NCBI GenBank assembly: GCA_000320545.1 | Contig: ADNK01000480.1 | Location: 1-22,500, forward strand | DNA length: 22,500 nucleotides | Reading direction: 5' to 3' | Source of the DNA: Bigelowiella natans CCMP2755 | Taxonomy: Eukaryota > Cercozoa > Chlorarachniophyceae | Part shown: in pieces, positions 20,055-22,500 of the stretch | How positions within the stretch are numbered: the stretch's first letter is position 1 | Layout of the letters: the number at the start of each line of letters is the position of its first letter | The notes under the pieces: model-generated | What the model saw: the letters and a program-made list of their open reading frames with translations, nothing else | Database searches by the model: none | What the model was told of the DNA's origin: nothing | Program-made: the position numbers and the translations under genes

Positions 20055-21862
20055 TCTGAACGCAAACGTATACGACGACGCAGACGAGGATGATGATGAC
20101 GATGACACTATCTCACCCGCGGGGGACCATGAGACACTCTGTCTCTCACACAAACGCGCGCACACACACACACACACACACATAAACGCACATGTACGGT
20201 ATTCTGTTGTTCTCCTCCCATCTTCATTCCTACTAGATTGGATCGTCGGATGCAATAGATGGGGGGCGATGAAATGCAAGAGAAGGCAATACAAAACAAC
20301 GAGAAATGGCACCGGATCACGTTTACCCTCCTCTCACTCCTCCTCCTCATCCTCATCATCATCCTCATCCTCATCCTCCTCCTCCTCCTCCTCATCATCA
20401 TCATCATCCCCGGCCGTGGCAAATATTTCTCACCGAGAATCAGTACCCAGCGGCGAGCAGGACACCCCATCGCCTCCTTCGTTGTTTTCATCGTCGTCTC
20501 CCTCCTCCCCCCCCCGAGAAGAAAGGCAAAAGGTGGAGGATGAGGAGAACAATAATGGCCGAAGACCGCCGTGCGAAGCATCATCGAATAGCAATTATTC
20601 CTGGGAAAACGAGATCGAGCAGTTTTTCCCTGTGCAACCTCCGCTCATTAGCGAAGATACAAGAGCAGAGGGAGGAGGCGTCGATCGTAACCCAAGGGCC
20701 GCGGCCTCGTTCATGGACGGCGTGGCAAGCCGTGAGCAGGACGACGCAAATTCTATGCATCAGCTTTGCGCTTTGCGGCGCCATCATCGTCATGTGCACA
20801 GGGAGAGGCGAGAGGGAAATTCGGTGCGAGACGATCATCCTCCGGGCAGCCCTCTTTCTTCTTCGGGGGCGAGCGCCGCCAGGAGGAGGTCCACCCCCCC
20901 CCCCCCCGCTGTACCGATCTCTGTATCGATCATGCAGGACAGGATGAGGAAGACCGTCAGACTGAGGTCTTTGATGCCGAGGAGCTTCCTCTCCGTCTTC
21001 GGAAAAGAGTAAGTTCCCTTGCTCCAAAGGCTGCAGCCCCTTCCTGTGGTTTTGGGTGCTACTGCTGCTACTCCTACTGCTGCTGCTGCTATTCTAATAG
21101 TGTACTCTCCAAACGATGATCATCCCGTGCGCGAGACGATCATAACATGTCTTCTTCTTCTTCTTCTTCTTCTTCTTCTCATGCGTCATCATCTAGAAAT
21201 CTAGAATGGAGTGATGATGAGGCCGAGGGCAAAGCGACGACAAGCTCGAAGGCAGAGGCCCACGAAAAGGAATCACCGATCGAGCCAAGGTGGGGGGGGC
21301 GACGTTATCAACAGCATTCTAGAACTGACGCATCGACAACAACAACAACAGCAACCACCACCACCACCACCACAACAACTCTATATCATGCATTACTACT
21401 ACTTGTAGGTGCCACCTGTTAAAAACCCATGCCAAAGAACTGAACATGCTCAAGGTAGCAGCAGCTGGCACGAAGCTCTGAGCTAGTTCATTGCTCAATT
21501 GATGGTCTGTTTTGTATTGCTTCGTTATTCGCAGAGGATGGGCTTCAAGGACCGACGGAAAAACAAGGCGGTAACAAACAGTCGTGCGCGCAATCATGAG
21601 GCTCCTCCTCCTCCTCCTCCTCCTCCTCCTCCTCCTTATCCTCCTCCTCCTTCAACACAGCACTGTACTAAATATTTAGGCGCTGCGTTGGACATGGGGT
21701 AATCTCAATGAAGCGGTCAAGGTCCTGCTCGCAAAGAGAAAACCGAGTGGTTCGCAGAAAAAGCTACCCCCGATGCGGAGGAGACGCCCGGAGACGAAAG
21801 AGGAGGAAAGGGAAAAAAATGGTGAAGTAGATGCGACTTGTAAAATTGTCAAGACCGGATGA
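18096..21862 (+). CDS. Cullin-like protein: N-terminal cullin repeat plus Ser-rich basic tail, 13 exons
   Basis: Exons 18096-18135, 18219-18288, 18431-18536, 18621-18661, 18737-18827, 18938-18979 (or to 19000), 19091-19192, 19643-19732, 19922-19973, 20237-21008, 21197-21289, 21537-21570 and 21680-21862 join in phase (571 or 578 aa). Residues about 10-190 follow the CUL1-type first cullin repeat: LNEGWEKIYKMG, KFIMVYDLVFKLCIQ, NYSEQIYKNYCK, YLEEFYLRWTRF, KVFGYLDRFYTPNF and FRKWVLSPSLGNVLKA. In cullins this part binds the adaptor, such as Skp1 or a BTB protein. Exon 10 then encodes a Ser run from (TCC/TCA)n and charged low-complexity sequence. The C-terminus is Lys/Arg-rich, ending ATCKIVKTG. 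I see no cullin homology domain, no Rbx-binding region and no neddylation site. It is either a cullin N-domain protein or a decayed cullin. The 3' exons are less certain than the first seven. Confidence 0.72.
18362..18430. repeat. (CTC)n and (ATTC)n before a cullin-gene acceptor
   Basis: (CTC)n at about 18364-18404, then (ATTC)n up to the CAG at 18430. Together they form the pyrimidine-rich 3' end of the intron preceding exon 18431-18536. Confidence 0.9.
18829..18853. repeat. Poly-G run directly after a splice donor
   Basis: A long G run starts three bases after the donor GTGA at 18828, in the intron between exons 18737-18827 and 18938-18979. Confidence 0.85.
19193..19642. repeat. Long intron with (CT)n tract
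   Basis: This 450-nt interval separates two cullin-gene exons. A (CT)n tract at about 19551-19600 precedes the acceptor. I find no exon in the rest. If a missing piece of the second cullin repeat existed it should be here, and I do not see it. Confidence 0.7.
19733..20236. repeat. (CTG)n, (CAG)n and (CA)n microsatellites in cullin-gene introns
   Basis: (CTG)n at about 19884-19916 precedes the short exon 19922-19973. (CAA/CAG)n at about 20003-20052 and (CA)n at about 20159-20182 lie in the next intron. The (CTG)n and (CAG)n tracts are 100-150 nt apart and complementary, so the pre-mRNA could pair across the short exon. Confidence 0.85.
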
Positions 21863-22500
21863 ACTAGGGAAGCATCATGCCGTTGTAAGTGCGATTCACG
21901 CTTATCTGAGCAGTCAGTGCTGTCAAGGAATGAAATGTGTTTCGCTAAGATGTCATTTAAACACCCAGATATATTGCTGCAATGCGCACCATGCGCGAGC
22001 TAGCAAGTGTACATCTAGCATATGCCATGCTAGCATGGCTTGTCGCTTGTTGCATGCGGCATGCTAGCATGCATGTGCCCATGAACTACCTTGCTAGGTA
22101 GCAACATATACAGTAATGACCAGACGAGCGGAGTATCTGTCAAGGATACCTAGCTAGCGATGTTATAATGTGTACATGACGCCAGGCACACATGCTAGCA
22201 TGAGACGGATGTAATAAAACAATTAATAACCATGTCTAGATATTGTAGCATTGAACAAATTCGATCATTTGAATAATTACATCCGTCTTACATAAGCACG
22301 CTATATGACACACACTTGTAGCGCCATGCTGCATGCAGATCCATGCTGCGCTCTTACAGATTGCTAGGCTCGCGCTAGCATGTGGAAAGAGACGAAAACA
22401 CTGAGATAGCACTGCATCGTCGTGCAGCTAGATAGGTAGGTATTATGCGTTCGATCATGGTGCGATAGCACAGCTGTATTAGCCCCTACTTATTATTACC
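21863..22500. other. 3' intergenic region with third palindrome-rich island
   Basis: No exon is supported after the stop at 21860-21862. From about 21980 to 22440 the sequence is rich in GCATGC, GCTAGC and CATGCTAGCATG palindromes and holds no microsatellite. It contains the inverted repeat pair at 22203-22288. Confidence 0.6.
22203..22288. repeat. 13-bp inverted repeat pair enclosing AT-rich DNA (MITE-like)
   Basis: AGACGGATGTAAT at 22203-22215 is the exact reverse complement of ATTACATCCGTCT at 22276-22288, with a 60-nt AT-rich interior. I see no clear target-site duplication next to the ends. It could be a very small MITE-like relic or a transcript hairpin. Confidence 0.7.

Noticed and set aside
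20269-21012. Independent Ser-rich gene starting at 20269
   Set aside because: The frame extends upstream to a phase-compatible acceptor at 20236 and ends at a strong donor (GA|GTAAGT at 21008). It is better read as an internal exon, although an alternative start cannot be fully excluded.

Overview
This is nuclear DNA of an intron-rich eukaryote. Coding information is split into many short exons with GT-AG borders, separated by introns full of (TA)n, (CA)n, (CT)n, (CTC)n and (GAT)n microsatellites. I rebuilt exons by hand from family motifs, splice borders and reading-phase continuity. The strongest lineage clue is a nuclear gene for bacterial-type translation initiation factor IF-1 carrying a signal peptide plus a basic transit-peptide-like leader. 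That is how proteins reach a plastid lying inside the endomembrane system, so a protist with a secondary (or relict) plastid is likely: an apicomplexan, a chromerid or another complex-plastid alga. The species cannot be fixed from this window.

Layout. 1-641: a gap-free palindrome cut by the window edge. 648-1964 (-): four-exon orphan with a signal peptide. 2937-3688 (+): three-exon orphan with a signal-like leader. About 4054-10072 (+): a large NHL beta-propeller gene of more than twenty exons with a helical C-terminus. 10073-11211: intergenic, with a CTAG/GCATGC-rich island. 11212-12245 (-): plastid IF-1, five exons. 12246-13135: divergent intergenic region. 13136-15847 (+): 13-exon SLC35F-like drug/metabolite transporter. 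15848-17105: intergenic with a second island. 17106-17858 (+): tentative small orphan. 18096-21862 (+): 13-exon gene with an N-terminal cullin repeat but a Ser-rich basic tail in place of the rest of a cullin. 21863-22500: third island.

There is no operon logic. Two pairs are divergently transcribed (648-1964 with 2937-3688, and IF-1 with the transporter) and may share promoter regions. The IF-1 gene serves organellar translation, and the cullin-like and NHL genes look like scaffold or ubiquitin-pathway components. Most microsatellites sit in introns or close gene flanks, whereas the intergenic islands lack them and are instead rich in short palindromes. I found no tRNA, rRNA, CRISPR or transposase gene.
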